From contig NC_135570.1 of the NCBI RefSeq assembly GCF_964340395.1, forward strand, positions 10,594,822 to 10,658,821: a stretch of 64,000 nt of DNA, in the 5' to 3' direction. Source of the stretch: Glandiceps talaboti (Eukaryota > Hemichordata > Enteropneusta > Spengelidae). A program made the position numbers and the translations under genes. The notes below the pieces were generated by a model that made no database searches, had not been told where the DNA came from, and saw only the letters and a program-made list of their open reading frames with translations. Shown here one piece after another: positions 36,357-48,949 of the stretch (position 1 is its first letter; every line of letters begins with the position of its first letter).

Positions 36357-37836
36357 GTCAGAAGTTTTGTAATTCTGCAAAGAGTAAACATACAAGGTAG
36401 CCATGTAAATTAGCATATATGCAAATTAGTCAGACACAAATAATCCTGATTGACACACCAAGGTACTGAGTCAATTCATTCACAGAACTAAAGGGTCTTT
36501 GAGACCTTTTAACTCTTCATACAATTCATCATACAAAAGACCCTAATCAAGATGGTATGTTGGCAGGTTTTTTTCCCCCCACAGCAGGATGACAAGCGGT
36601 AATTGGATCAGTTTACGTGGTGTTGATGTTATTGGTCAGTACAACACATTGACACTTAGAGAGAAACTGTTATTGCAGCATTGGGACAAGACGTGACCGA
36701 TTAAAATATGAACTGAGGCTTGGCAAGGTCATAGTGATATTCTGGTACATGCAGACAGCATGTCTCTACTACTGTATTTTGTCATAAAATTACTATAACA
36801 TATGTCGTAACAGTGACCACACATATTTAGAGTAAATTTATACCCAACAAATTTAATTCCAACTCAAGTTTTGGAAAAGTCACAAAAATACAAGATATTC
36901 TGCTTGTGTTTATGTCAATTATTTATTTCATATTTTTTTTATTCTACTTTCCCTCTGCACAAATAAGAAGTTTATTTCTCTCCACAATTGAGTCACAGTT
37001 TTGATTTCGTTAGCATATTGAGATGTAAGGTTGCATGTACTACTACTATCAAAGTTCATTTTTTTCTCTTGATTATTTCAACGATAATTTTCACTTTATT
37101 CACAAGTCAGATCAAAGTTTAATTTTGTTGGTTTTTACCTGCTTCTTATAAAAAATAAATCTATGAAATGTGTGTTTTGAGGAACATACAACATTCTGAA
37201 AAGAAAGGTTGGTATGATGAAATACTGTATTTTATGATATACCTATGTCCAGATCAATCATTCTAACATGAATTTCACTTCCGATAAGGGACGTTAACCG
37301 TCATGATACATGTTAAGTGTCATCAAAAAACAGCTTTCTGATTGGACATAACATGGCGACTCTGTACATTAACAAACAAAAATGGCGGTCAATGTTGATG
37401 TTATTGCATATGACCCCAAAACTGAGATATCTTTCAAACAGGAAAATTTTGATGAAATGCCCTTACCAAAATGATACTATTTACAATCATACATTAATAA
37501 ATTTCAAATTCACAACCACACTGTACAGGTACGTTCACATCACAACGACATCTTTGATGTGATTGCAGGCCATCCACTATGTTCGTGCTGTTTTGGCAAT
37601 GTGGCACTCTTCCGACGACTCATGTCATAATGCTGGAACGGCACTCACGGCGATACCGCAAATGAAGAGGTTATATCGGGTTTATTTCTGACACATTACA
37701 TCACAACATATAACAATGCATATAAACTGTGTTAAAAGCAGCAAATCACACCATATTACAGCATATATCACAACCCATATCACATTATACATGATTACAT
37801 AAATGAGTACGTACCTGCATCTGAAAACATTATTGC
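36357..37836. other. Non-coding; small CpG-richer patch
   Basis: Mostly AT-rich. 37530-37680 has a noticeably higher GC and CpG content than its surroundings, but no frame or splice sites I can defend. Confidence 0.45.
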
Positions 37837-38230
37837 ATACCTGTATGCAAATGAACATGCATACCTGTATGCAAATGAACATGCATACCTGTATGCAAAT
37901 GCACATGTATACCTGTATGCAAATGAACATGCATACATGTATGCAAATGAACATACATACCTGTATGCAAATGAACATGTATACCTATATGCAAATAAAC
38001 ATGTATACCTGTATGCAAATGAACATGCATACCTGTATGCAAATGAACATGCATACCTGTATGCAAATGAACATGTATACCTGTATGCAAATGAACATGT
38101 ATACCTGTATGCAAATGAAAATGTATACCTGTATGCAAATGAGCATGCATGCCTGTATGCAAATGAGCAAGCCATCATTCCTTGTATACAAAATATGCAA
38201 ATGAGCAAGCCATCGTTCCTTGTATACAAA
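37837..38230 (+). repeat. 24-bp minisatellite carrying 15 ATGCAAAT octamers
   Basis: Fourteen 24-bp units are built on CCTGTATGCAAATGAACATG plus CATA or TATA. A 42-bp end unit (TATGCAAATGAGCAAGCCATC..) is repeated twice. The POU-factor octamer ATGCAAAT is intact fifteen times, from 37845 to 38202. GCATAC-CT-GTATGC is an inverted repeat spanning each unit junction. Six-frame openness (up to 174 codons) results from the period being a multiple of three. Confidence 0.95.
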
Positions 38231-38295
38231 ATAATGTGAATGCACAAAATAATTTTTACAAAATGTTTTGCTGTTTGTGAAAAATATATATGTGA

Positions 38296-38476
38296 TAATG
38301 ACAGAACCTGATGCTGCATGAGTGCCAGTGTGGGTACTCAGGGGTATTTACACTTGTGCTTACGATATCTACTACATTTCTACTCCCTATGCTTATGAAA
38401 CTACGACATAAAGAACACTGCAAACACCGGTGCACGTATTCCAGGTACGCCATACTTGTATTCATATGAGCATCAC
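38296..38476. mobile_element. Fold-back MITE, family F copy 3
   Basis: The left arm is GATGCTGCATGAGTGCCAG...GGTACTCAGGGGTATTTACA. The right arm in reverse complement is GATGCTCATATGAATACAAG...GTACCTGGAATACGTGCAC, then GTTTGCAGTGTTCTTTATG. It matches the copies at 2286 and 27177. Confidence 0.7.
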
Positions 38477-38504
38477 AAGACTCTATCAATCATATCTACC
38501 ATTT

Positions 38505-38850
38505 CAGTTTATATCTCATATCATTTCATATCATATCACTATCATACCTCTATGTATCATATCATATCTCTACAATAAATCATATCATATCTCTCTATAT
38601 ATCTCCACAGTAAATCATATATCTCTACCAAATCATATCTCTATATATCATATCTCTCTACCATAAATCATATCATATTGCTATCAAATCATATCATCTC
38701 CATCACATGATATATCACTACCACATAAATTATACCATATCTATATCATATCATATCTCTATATATCATTTATTTGTCCCATAAATCACATCTCTACCAT
38801 AATCATACCATATCTCTATCATGTAGCATATCATATCATACCATATTTTG
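38505..38850 (+). repeat. Degenerate (CATAT)n-type low-complexity tract
   Basis: Recurrent ATCATATC, ATCTCTAC and CATAAATC words without a fixed period. It begins within 30 bp of the family F copy. Confidence 0.8.
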
Positions 38851-39394
38851 TCACTATGTTTAACTGCAAATTTATAACCCTGGAACAGGAAAGGTAAATC
38901 AGCAAAGTCAAATTTTCACTTCTCATTTGGTGAATCTAACGTTATCAAAGTTTTCACCAAATCTCTGTATCATCAGATAAGATGTCATGATCTAAATTCA
39001 AACCAAGTCACATCTTGGACAAAATTTTCAAAATTTTCAAAATTGACTATTTACGATACCTTTGTTTTAGTTGTGTATGAATCTATCTAATTGCAAGTCT
39101 GGTCAGTTGTTTAGTTGTGGCCATCCAAAAAAATATACCTCTAAACTGTAATGTTGACTGTCTAAAAATGTAAATCACCTTACATAGAAAAAAGACCATT
39201 CATTATTTATATCTCACTTTCAAGACATTATTCCCTCTAGTTAAAGTAGACTTTTAAAACAAAAATGAATCACTGCCTGAAGTTCCACCTGTCGTATTTG
39301 GCTTTAAATTACTACCTTGACAGACAACAAATATTAAACCTTCCATGACAAATATCATATTCTCTGAAAATAATGCACCAAAAAACAAACAGAC
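38851..39394. other. Non-coding
   Basis: No feature recognised. Confidence 0.5.
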
Positions 39395-39725
39395 CATGAC
39401 TAAAATCAGATCCTGTATGATTTATACTACAAAACAAGTCACGAGAAAACTAGATCTTGTATGATTTATACAAGTCATGAGAAAACTAGATCCTGTATGA
39501 TTTATACTACAAAACAAGTCATGAGAAAAATAGACCCTGTATGATTTATACTACAAAACAAGTCATGAGAAAACTAGATCCTGTATGATTTATACTACAA
39601 GTCATGAGAAAACTAGATCCTGTATGATTTATACTACAAAACAAGTCATGAGAAAACTAGATCCTGTATGATTTATACTACAAAACAAGTCATGAGAAAA
39701 ATAGACCCTGTATGATTTATACAAC
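39395..39725 (+). repeat. ~44-bp minisatellite, nine units, with internal deletions
   Basis: The units carry CCTGTATGATTTATACTACA, then AAACAAGTCATGAGAAAA and CTAGAT or ATAGAC. Two units lack the CTACAAAA segment or part of it, giving shorter 30-36-bp versions. A lone copy lies at about 40060-40090. Confidence 0.93.
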
Positions 39726-40819
39726 ATAAACAAACCATAGCTAAAATAATCTGTCGAAAAAATTATTGAAATCAGGTCCAATATGATTAGCACAACAAAA
39801 CAGCATTGATCAAAACTATGTAGAATAAAATTTCTAAAAAAATGGGGTAGAATAATGAAAGTTATGACAGAAACTAGTTCCCATATGATTAAATATCGAT
39901 AACATCAAAAATACAACAAAATATTTAAATAATTAATATAAAAGCAAAAAAACTACAACAAAAATCAAGTTCTAATGTAATTAATTTGAGAAAGAAATTC
40001 AACCATAGCAAATTAAGCTCCCCTATATTAATCTATTTGATCAGCGTCTTAAATATACAAAGTCATGAGAAAACTAGACCCTGTATGATGAAGTCTGATG
40101 AAAAGTGTGATATTCTTTTAGCAGACTACAAAAAAAGTACATTTTGAATTATGATAGACTCATGATTTTGCTCACTATATTTTCTTCTTTTTTAAAAAAA
40201 AAGAAAAGAAAAGTAAAGTCAGCTTCCATTCATATTTCATGCAATACCATTGATAATTTTGTGTGGATTGCCTAGAAAAAAATGTCATATCCTTTCTTTC
40301 TCACAATGATGATAAAAAACATCCTGTAGTTTGAAAAAGACAGAAAGGTAAAAAGTGCTAATAAAGTAAGTTTAATTTGAAAGGATTGAGGGTCTGTGGC
40401 AAAACTGAAGGAATATATTTTTTTATCCTTTACAAATCTTTTGATGTTACCACTAAGAAAGGATATGTAGTTTGTGAGGAAAACAGCTTTAGATAGTTAG
40501 CCGGCAGATTGACTGCAGAGTAATAAATATAATGACCCTAACTGTACTGATACTGTTGACATGTATACCATATGCTACCAGTTTTAATGGCTAACATTGT
40601 CCACTATGAGATGAGGAGTGACACCACACACTTGGGATTCAAATAAATATCTATCTTATCTATCTGGCCTTTACTTGATGAATGAAGTGTACCATACCAT
40701 CATGAGTAACTCATTCAAGTTCAGCTGTTGTGCACACATAGGTTTGTTGGTCTGTTTGTATTTACAACAAATGAATTATAACACTAGTATAGTAACTGTA
40801 GTAAGGTATACCCTGGTAC
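39726..40819. other. Non-coding
   Basis: Contains one stray 44-bp unit at 40060-40090. No gene recognised. Confidence 0.5.
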
Positions 40820-41270
40820 GTACAAACAAAACAAACATCCCATTGTAATAATGAATGTACATGTACAGAAAAAACTAATAACCCATTGGTAGTAATGTAC
40901 CCACAACAAAACAAACATCCCATTGGTAATAATGTACATGTACAGACAAAACTAACAACTCATTGGTAATAATGTACCCAGAATAAAACTAACAACCCAT
41001 TGGTAATAATGTACATGTACAAACAAAACTAACAACCCATTGGTAATAATGTACCCACAACAAAACTAAAAACCCATTGGTAATAATGTACCCAGAACAA
41101 AATTAACAACCCTTGTCAAGGTATGTGTACCCAGAACAAAATTCACAACCATTGTTAAAAAGGTACCCAGGAAAAAATTACACCCTATTGGTAAGGTTCA
41201 ATTGTACCCAGAACAAAACTCACAACCCATTGATAATAAGTACCCAGAACAAAACGTACTACCAATTTTT
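40820..41270 (-). repeat. ~40-bp minisatellite with inverted CCAAT boxes
   Basis: About eleven units are built on AACAACCCATTGGTAATAAT, then GTACCCA or GTACATGTAC and GAACAAAACT. Seven keep ATTGG (CCAAT on the minus strand). The 3' units are more diverged. Confidence 0.9.
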
Positions 41271-43774
41271 AAGAACCACAGCAAAATAACCCATTTCTAA
41301 GGATCACAACAAAATGATGCCATGTTGATGAGAGACTCGTGACAAAAATGACAACCTACTTGAAGAAACATAGAAGAGCATCACCAGGAGTGATTGATAA
41401 AATTAAAGTACAGCTATAAAGATAATGAACAACAAGTCAAATAAACACGAACTCCAAACTATACACTTCTGTTGTTGACCTCGGCTGACATTCTGCACCA
41501 GGCCAGACGAAACCCTGGACACGCACACACTCTTGACAAACTCTCACTAATTCTGCTCAATTTAGAGAATTCGGTGATCAAATGCCACAAATTAGTGGCG
41601 GGCTGAACAATGCCATGGGGTGAATGTTGAACAGCTTGTTTGAATGTTCAAACAATGTTAGTTGAGAGCACGCAAACACATGAGCCAACAATACTAGCAC
41701 ATCAGACACCAAATGCCAGAAATATTTGTAACTAATCTGATGATGATCATTGTACCAACATACCCAACAAAGCCCATTAATCAGCCATTACCTTGCTTTT
41801 CTTGTATTCTTGTGGTACATTCTCCAAGTTACGACTGCCAGTCGTAATGTCCCATAACCTGCTCACAATTTCAGCCTAGTAGTTGTACGGTTGTAGTGAG
41901 TGGACGAGTTGTGAGTTCTGGTGTGTGTGTAATTCAATGCCAACATTGCTGACATTCTGTGTCATAAAGCGCTACTATAGATGACCATGTCATACAGTCT
42001 ATATCTGATTTCAAACCAACAAACCAAGGACAAACTACAGACAGACGCTTCACACTAAAAACCCTTTTCCACTTCAATCCAGACACGTTTAGTGAATACA
42101 TTTTACCTTTCTTGACTAATTATACTAATTTTCTAAATTCCATGTACAAGCTTCAAAGTACTTTTATTCCCTTGAATGTAATTACCACAAGGTCTTACAG
42201 GGCTCTGATTTCGAAATTACTGACGACTGGACCACCAATGACATCACCATATGACAAACATGGCAGTAAAAGTTAAAAGTGTTAATAGCCACACATAAAA
42301 TACAGGTTCATTAATTAGCAAAGGGTTTATAACTGTACACTAACTTGTTAGCAATCCCATCATGCACCATATTTGTTCCCACTTTGGCAATTTTCTCCCA
42401 ATAGAGGTTAAACCATAATAAGTCCATAGACCAAAGTTTTTCATCTTGTCATTTCAAAACATTATGAATTTTATTTTGGAGTTTATTTAGCTATTTTCAT
42501 TTTCTGGTGGTATCAATTTTGGATACCACCAGACCCAGGTATCTAGAGACAACATTTGTACAAAATTTTGTAGTACAAAATGATAAAATTAGATTTAATT
42601 TCTAACATGATTGAATTCGTAAACATCGTTTCTGTAACACTAATCTCAATTTGATCGATATCAACCATAAAGTTACAGAATGCAAGAATTTTGTTCACAT
42701 ATTTTAGCGGGAAAATCCTTAATAGTGAATTTTTTCAAAATGTGGTTGTTTTTTATTAACTTTCTAACATATAAAATTCACTGATATCATTTCTCTGATT
42801 CAAGTCTAAAATTGGGCAATAATAATAACAAAGTTGATTTAATACTGGTCTCAAAAACAACAAAATCTCAGTTCACTGTTTCCCCTTTCTTTTAGGGAAG
42901 CATTTATATTGTAGGTGTACAACCAGTGAAAATCAAATCACAGAAATTTAGAGAATGTTTCTATCCAGTATAAATAAAGTTGTGTGTAGATACATTTGTA
43001 ACTTTTCTACAATGTAAAAATGAATTACCGATGGAATGACACAATTTTTTTCAGCATTTTTGAGAGGGTAGTGGGACGAGTGGCATGTGGCATACAGTAC
43101 ACACTATCATGTGGTGAAAGAGCTTGAATTGCATATCAAATGAACGGTAATCGCTTGGAAACTAAACCAAAGAAATCGCGTTAACGAAACAAGCACATCC
43201 TACTTGGCTGCAGTTTACACTATGACACTCCATCAATCATTGTTAACTCGACCGGAATACCTTGGCACTTCAACAACAAACAAAAACAAACAAAAAAATG
43301 ACACCTTTATACATGCACCTCTCCTAAGTATCGTTCAGATAAACAGGCTATAGGATTACAAATATTGGATATTTGATGAAGAAACAAAGAAAGAAACCAG
43401 AATAGTTTTGTAGAGAGTTTGATGAGATTCTTTGATATGATCAAATTACTACCTTCATGATTGAGTGAGTCAAGACTAACAAAGAGTTTGTAATACTTGA
43501 GAATCAAGCTATGAAGCCACGGCCAAAAAAACGACTTTGTTGGCAAAGAACCACTTCAAAACAGGTCCGGTGAAACTATGTTGAACCAAGAATTCAAATC
43601 ACCTTCCTGTTTATGCCAGAAAGATTATTATTGTGAATGAAATTAGAATTCATCACCTCACTGTAATCTGTAAATATTGTTAGCGTTTCAGCAGCCAAAA
43701 ATGGTCGGAATTCCTTCAGCTCTACAGTGATGTTTTCCAGATGCACATACTATGGTCATGTGATTGGTGCAGCA
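41271..43774. other. Non-coding; two perfect small hairpins
   Basis: No exon supported. TTACGACT-GCC-AGTCGTAA lies at 41829-41847, and a longer perfect hairpin at 42503-42533 is listed separately. The rest shows nothing recognisable. Confidence 0.5.
42503..42533. repeat. Perfect 12-bp hairpin with 7-nt loop
   Basis: TCTGGTGGTATC, loop AATTTTG, GATACCACCAGA. All twelve pairs match. It is not followed by a T run that would suggest Pol III termination, and it is too short for a typical miRNA precursor. Confidence 0.85.
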
Positions 43775-44620
43775 GACTACAAATGCACAAAATTGGTTTT
43801 TACTGGCAACATTTTTATTTGTGATGAACTTTTTGTATTCAGGTTTTTTTGTTGTATTAGTCATGGGCATTCTTTTATTTGGACTTCAGAAATATCATAA
43901 TTTTGACATCTGTGATGTGCTGGCGTTTTTTTTCCCTTGTAATGGTGTAAATTTTTGTGAACACATTTGATTTTTAGTAACAATATTTTTGATCTCTGGT
44001 GAGCTGACAGTTTTTGCTGTAAAATATGTCATTTTTTCCTACTTTCTAAATAAATAATTACACACTTTCTATAAATGCAAAATTTGGTTATTGGCACAAA
44101 ATTTGATCCCTGATGATCTGGCAAAGTTTTTATTGTAATGTGCCATATTTACTTACTAATAAATGCACAAAATTGGTGTTCGGTAATTACATTCTGATCT
44201 CTAGTGAGCTTGGCAAAGTGTTGGTTCGAATGTCCTTCTCTCTTTCTTTGTACTTTCAATACATGCAAAAATTGGCAAGAAATTTTGAACTCTGATGAGC
44301 TGACAAATTTTTTTTAACTCAATGTTTTTGTACTTTCTATAAATGCACAAAATTAATGTAGTTTTTAGCAAATAACAGATTTGTCTCACGAACTGGTAGC
44401 ATCTAGATTTTCTTCCATTGCAATTTATCACACATTTTACAGTGTATTTTCAACAAACACAACATTTCACTTTCACTGTACAGTTTGATCTCTCACTAAA
44501 GCTGATAATATTTATCAAAATGATGGCGGTTATTTTTTTTCTAAAAATGAAACATTTGGTTTTTAGTATCGACATCTTGTCTGTGATGAGCTGGCAGTAT
44601 TTGTGAGGTTTCATTGCAAC
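43775..44620 (+). repeat. Decayed ~110-140-bp tandem array
   Basis: Six or more units are recognised by ATAAATGCACAAAATTGGT, then GATCTCTGATGAGCTGGCAAA, then a T-rich stretch and TACTTTCTATAAATGC. Diverged to different degrees. Frames of 60-80 codons within it are not genes. Confidence 0.75.
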
Positions 44621-45481
44621 GGTGTTGTTAGTTAACATTCTACAGAAATAAAGAGTGATGGATTCCATTACCAGTACAGTTTTCATCTGTACTAAGCTAG
44701 CGGTATTTGGGTTGTCTGCCGCAATGGAATTCGAATTACTTCAGCAATTATCCAAAACTAGTCTGGTCATCATGTGTTACCATAACAACCACTGCACCAT
44801 TGCCATAGAAACTTTTGCAGAATTTGCAAGCAACTGAACCCATTAAATGTTCATTCTTACTATTGTTGCTATGGCAACCAGCTAGCAAAGAAATGACTGT
44901 GTACAGAATTAAAATATTCCACATTGAAATATCCTATCATTGCTTTTAACAGTAGCTATTTGATGACAAAATATGAAATTTTGTTGTTTTTATTGTTGAA
45001 GATCTTTTAATTCAGTTACGAGGACATTACGTTGTCAGTAATCAGAGCATAACTGTTTACAGTAACTATAATATCCATTTGAAACTACTCCAATAGTTTC
45101 AGATTTCTAAAAATGTTGATGTTGCATCAACACAGTCATGCCATTATGCCTCCAAGGAAACATCAAAAGACCCTGAGAGTGCATACTTTAAATCAAATTA
45201 TGTCTGGTTCCTACGTCCTAAAATTGCCCTCTCTCTACAGTGTCTTGAAATTTACTGGGATACCATGCTGATAGCTCTACAAAAGAACAGCAAAATAACC
45301 ATGGCAACACACTTTTATTTAGATTCACCTGATATTGAACATGATGCTATAATATTTCAGAATAGGTAAATGACAAAAGTTGTCATGTTTATTCTTGGCA
45401 CTTTGTTTTGTATTGCTTTGCATGTGACCCTATCCTATGTATATGTGACAACAAGTATTGGTGTTTGTACATTGATAATAT
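44621..45481. promoter_or_regulatory. Cluster of four RFX X-box-like palindromes
   Basis: Four sites lie within 535 bp: GTTACCATAACAAC (44776-44789), ATTGCCATAGAAAC (44799-44812), GTTGCTATGGCAAC (44865-44878, best match) and ATAACCATGGCAAC (45295-45308). RFX factors bind such imperfect palindromes, classically upstream of ciliary genes. No start of a gene was recognised nearby, so function is only inferred. The remainder of this stretch is featureless. Confidence 0.35.
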
Positions 45482-45534
45482 AGAGGTAGAGGTAGAGGTA
45501 GAGGTAGAGGTAGAGGTTCAGGTACAGGTACAGG
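45482..45534 (+). repeat. (AGAGGT)n and (ACAGGT)n hexanucleotide run
   Basis: Hexamers AGAGGT shift to ACAGGT immediately before the GATA tract. It is a good example of a compound microsatellite edge. Confidence 0.95.
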
Positions 45535-46000
<466 letters not shown>

Positions 46001-47045
46001 AGCATGACAGATACAGAAACAGATACATACATTGTAGATATAGCTACAGATAGACATATAGCTACAGAGACAGAGCCAAATACAAATACAGACATACAAA
46101 CTAAAAGATAGCCCAGCTGAATTGTTATGTTTCATTTTCATGAATTTACAAGATTTTAAAATGGAAGCATTTTGAAACTTTGAACATTGTAAAACAACCA
46201 GGTCTTTTTTGTGAAAACAGTAGAATGTACCCCAGTAGTGAGAGAAGCTGAGCATTACTCTGAAATGCGATAATGAATTTGACACCTTTATGCAGACAAC
46301 AGGTAGTACTCAGACACCTAATACTTTTGGCAGGACAAACACCAAAGAATGACAATAAGTAAACCTCTAATTGACATGAATATGTCCAGTGATGCAGCAA
46401 ACCGTCAAGCCCGTTATTTTGCAATCTAGGAGATTCACACGTCTTTTGTGACTGATATTCATTGGCTGAGTAATAGCATTAGTCGCGATAACATTGTCTA
46501 ACTAACAAACAAACATGGGTTTGTCTACCATCTATTGATACACAACCATTGACTTCTGCCACATCACTAAAGACACATTTGTTGGTCGCCATAAATCCTG
46601 CAACGACCTGTTTTTTTTTTACAATCCTCTCGTTCAGTACACAAGCACTATTACTCTCCAAAAGTCAAATGGCCTCTCAACTACTTAGGCTTACAACGTG
46701 AACGTGAATAAGATTTGTGTTCTAATAGAATGCAAATATGGTTCAGTTTGCTGTTTTTATAACGAGTTTGATTCAGCTATTTTTGTTGTAACTACATTTT
46801 TGCTTAATACACAAATCTTCGTGAAAAGATATTCTCAAAAATTTTAAGAGAGACAAAGAACCTAGATGTAAACTCAAAATTTAAATGAAATGAGGTTTTT
46901 TTTCTTCAAAGAAATGATTCCACATATATATACACACACCACTACTGATGTTCTACACATTATATTACCAAGGCACTTATCTTCTGTTTTTTAAAAAAAA
47001 GTTATTGATTTACTTTTCTTTCCCCTTTATCTCTTTTTTTTAGGT
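46001..47045. other. Non-coding
   Basis: The start is a degenerate shoulder of the GATA tract (GATACAGA words to about 46090). After that no gene or repeat was recognised. Confidence 0.5.
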
Positions 47046-47058
47046 GGGGGGGGGGGGG
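47046..47058 (+). repeat. poly-G tract (G13)
   Basis: Thirteen G, followed by a G-rich stretch to 47090. Confidence 0.95.
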
Positions 47059-47094
47059 AGGAGGGTGACGTGGATGTTGGGTGGGGGTATTTTG

Positions 47095-47345
47095 ACAGTT
47101 GCAATCCCAAAACTTGGTTTGTGTATACATTGGTCAGTTTTTGTGCTGCGGCAGTCAGTATTCATTGTTCTAAACCACCAACCCTAGGTTACAGACATCG
47201 GTCACTGTTAGTAGCATGCTGCAATGGGACACAACTGTCACTGTTTTTGTGCTACTGCAGTGGTTATTTCATCATTCTAAACCACCAACCCTGGGTTACA
47301 TACATCGGTCACTGTTAGTGGCATGTTGCAATAGGTATTTTGACA
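47095..47345 (+). repeat. ~109-bp tandem repeat, about 2.3 copies
   Basis: ATTCTAAACCACCAACCCT(A/G)GGTTACA(G/T)ACATCGGTCACTGTTAGT-type blocks (shared core at 47166 and 47275) are followed by GCATG(C/T)TGCAAT. The third, partial unit begins near 47330. Long frames here are products of duplication. Confidence 0.9.
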
Positions 47346-48249
47346 TCCTAAACCCCGAACTACAGGTCATAAAAGTTGGCCAACACCAGAGTAAAGACTA
47401 CTGGCTAGGCAGGTGCTGGTTATCTGAAGCTGGTATCAGTTGCCAAGTCTGCATATTTTCTCTAACCTTTGCCACGGCATCGACATCAAACTACTTCATG
47501 ATGCATTCTCGGGCAAGTAGTCTATATTTGACCACAAATGTACCGACTGTCTCCCACTACACTATGTCACCAAACTTTGTGTAACCCAAATCCAGCTTTC
47601 AATGTCTGCATTTCTACAAACTTTTCTTCAATAAACATCGAATGGAACAAAACATTTCAAAGAATTCTGAGTTTTTACCACCACACTACATATAATGTAA
47701 AATGTTTGCAGTTCAAAACATTTTTTTCGCATTTTAAAAATATTTGTATCAAACAGGAAGACGGTATGTTTTTTCAAGGGTAGCAACACTGCCTACAAAA
47801 ATTCAATCATCTTCAATTTGTTATAAACACAATAAATTTTTCTAATTTTTCTGAGTCAACATTGAACAGCAGGAGTTTTCTTGTCTGCATATTTACTTCG
47901 TATTCCTAGACTGCCTGCAAACATGCCATCACTTTCAATTTGTTGCGAACACGATAAACTTCTATGCAGTTTCTTGAGGATTGTGAATTATTACACAGGG
48001 ACGTAATAACAGTTGTACACTAATATAGTCCATTTAGGGGAATAAAATTTCACCAAATGACAAAGTATCTAATCTAAAACGCACTAACATATAATAGTTG
48101 ATGGATAATTAATAAACAGAATTTGCTGTGCATATAATAAATTTTAATTCATAATTCTGGGTTTTATGAGTCACTTTCATTATCATAGTCACAAGGTGGA
48201 ACACAATAAGTCATAAGTTAATGATGTGAAAAAATGTTTATATATCACA
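47346..48249. other. Non-coding
   Basis: No feature recognised. Confidence 0.5.
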
Positions 48250-48725
48250 TATTTCTATTTTCTCCAAAAGTAATTTGTGTTTTTCCTCGCCCATTTCTGT
48301 TTTTGTTACAGTGCAGGTTAATACATCACAGATACAGCATTCTAGTTATTTCATATTTCTATTTTCTCCAGAAGTAATTTGTGTTTTTCCTCGCCCATTT
48401 CTGTTTTTGTTACAGTGCAGGTTAATACATCACAGATACAGCATTCTAGTTATTTCATATTTCTATTTTCTCCAAAAGTAATTTGTGTTTCCCCGCCCAT
48501 TTCTGTTTTTGTTATCGTACAGGTGAATTAATACACCACAGATACAGCATTCTAGTTATTTCGGATTTCCATTTTCTCCGCAACTAATTTGTTCCCCCCA
48601 CTTTCTGTGTAGTGTTTTTGTTGAAGTACAGACTACATGTAATATACCCAGATACAGCATTCTAGTTATTTCATATTTCTACTTTCTCCAGAACTAATTT
48701 GTTTTTCCCGCCTTTTTCTACAAAT
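48250..48725 (+). repeat. ~104-bp tandem array, about 4.5 units
   Basis: Units share TTTCTATTTTCTCCA(A/G)AA, GTAATTTGTGTTTTTCC, CCCATTTCTG, TTGTTACAGTGCAGGTTAAT and CAGATACAGCATTCTAGTTA. The first two are nearly identical; the last two are diverged and shorter. Each unit contains a splice-acceptor-like TTTTTGTTACAG, with no exon behind it. Confidence 0.93.
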
Positions 48726-48889
48726 TTTTTTTTTTCGACTTCAACTCATTGTACATCATTTTCACATTCAATTTTATCAAATCAATGTTCACTGTGATTA
48801 CATAAGATATATTAGTCACTACACATCTACAAATTTTCCTTTCCTCCATGAAATCAGCAAAAATCTGTCTTAGATAAACATCTTCAGAA

Positions 48890-48949
48890 TTAATATTTAA
48901 TTAAGTGTTGAATAATCTCACAATATTTAATTAAGTTTTGAATAATCTC
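48890..48949 (+). repeat. 30-bp tandem duplication
   Basis: AATATTTAATTAAGT(G/T)TTGAATAATCTCAC-type unit present twice in a row (shared core TTGAATAATCTCAC). Confidence 0.95.

Noticed and set aside
36570-36615. Splice-acceptor-like tract TTTTTTTCCCCCCCACAG with a possible 14-base micro-exon before GTAATT
   Set aside because: Pyrimidine tracts are frequent here and nothing coding can be joined to it.
37682-38319. Frames of 86-174 codons on both strands with Cys/His/Met/Tyr-rich repeats
   Set aside because: The 24-bp repeat period is a multiple of three. Openness in five or six frames shows this is arithmetic, not coding.
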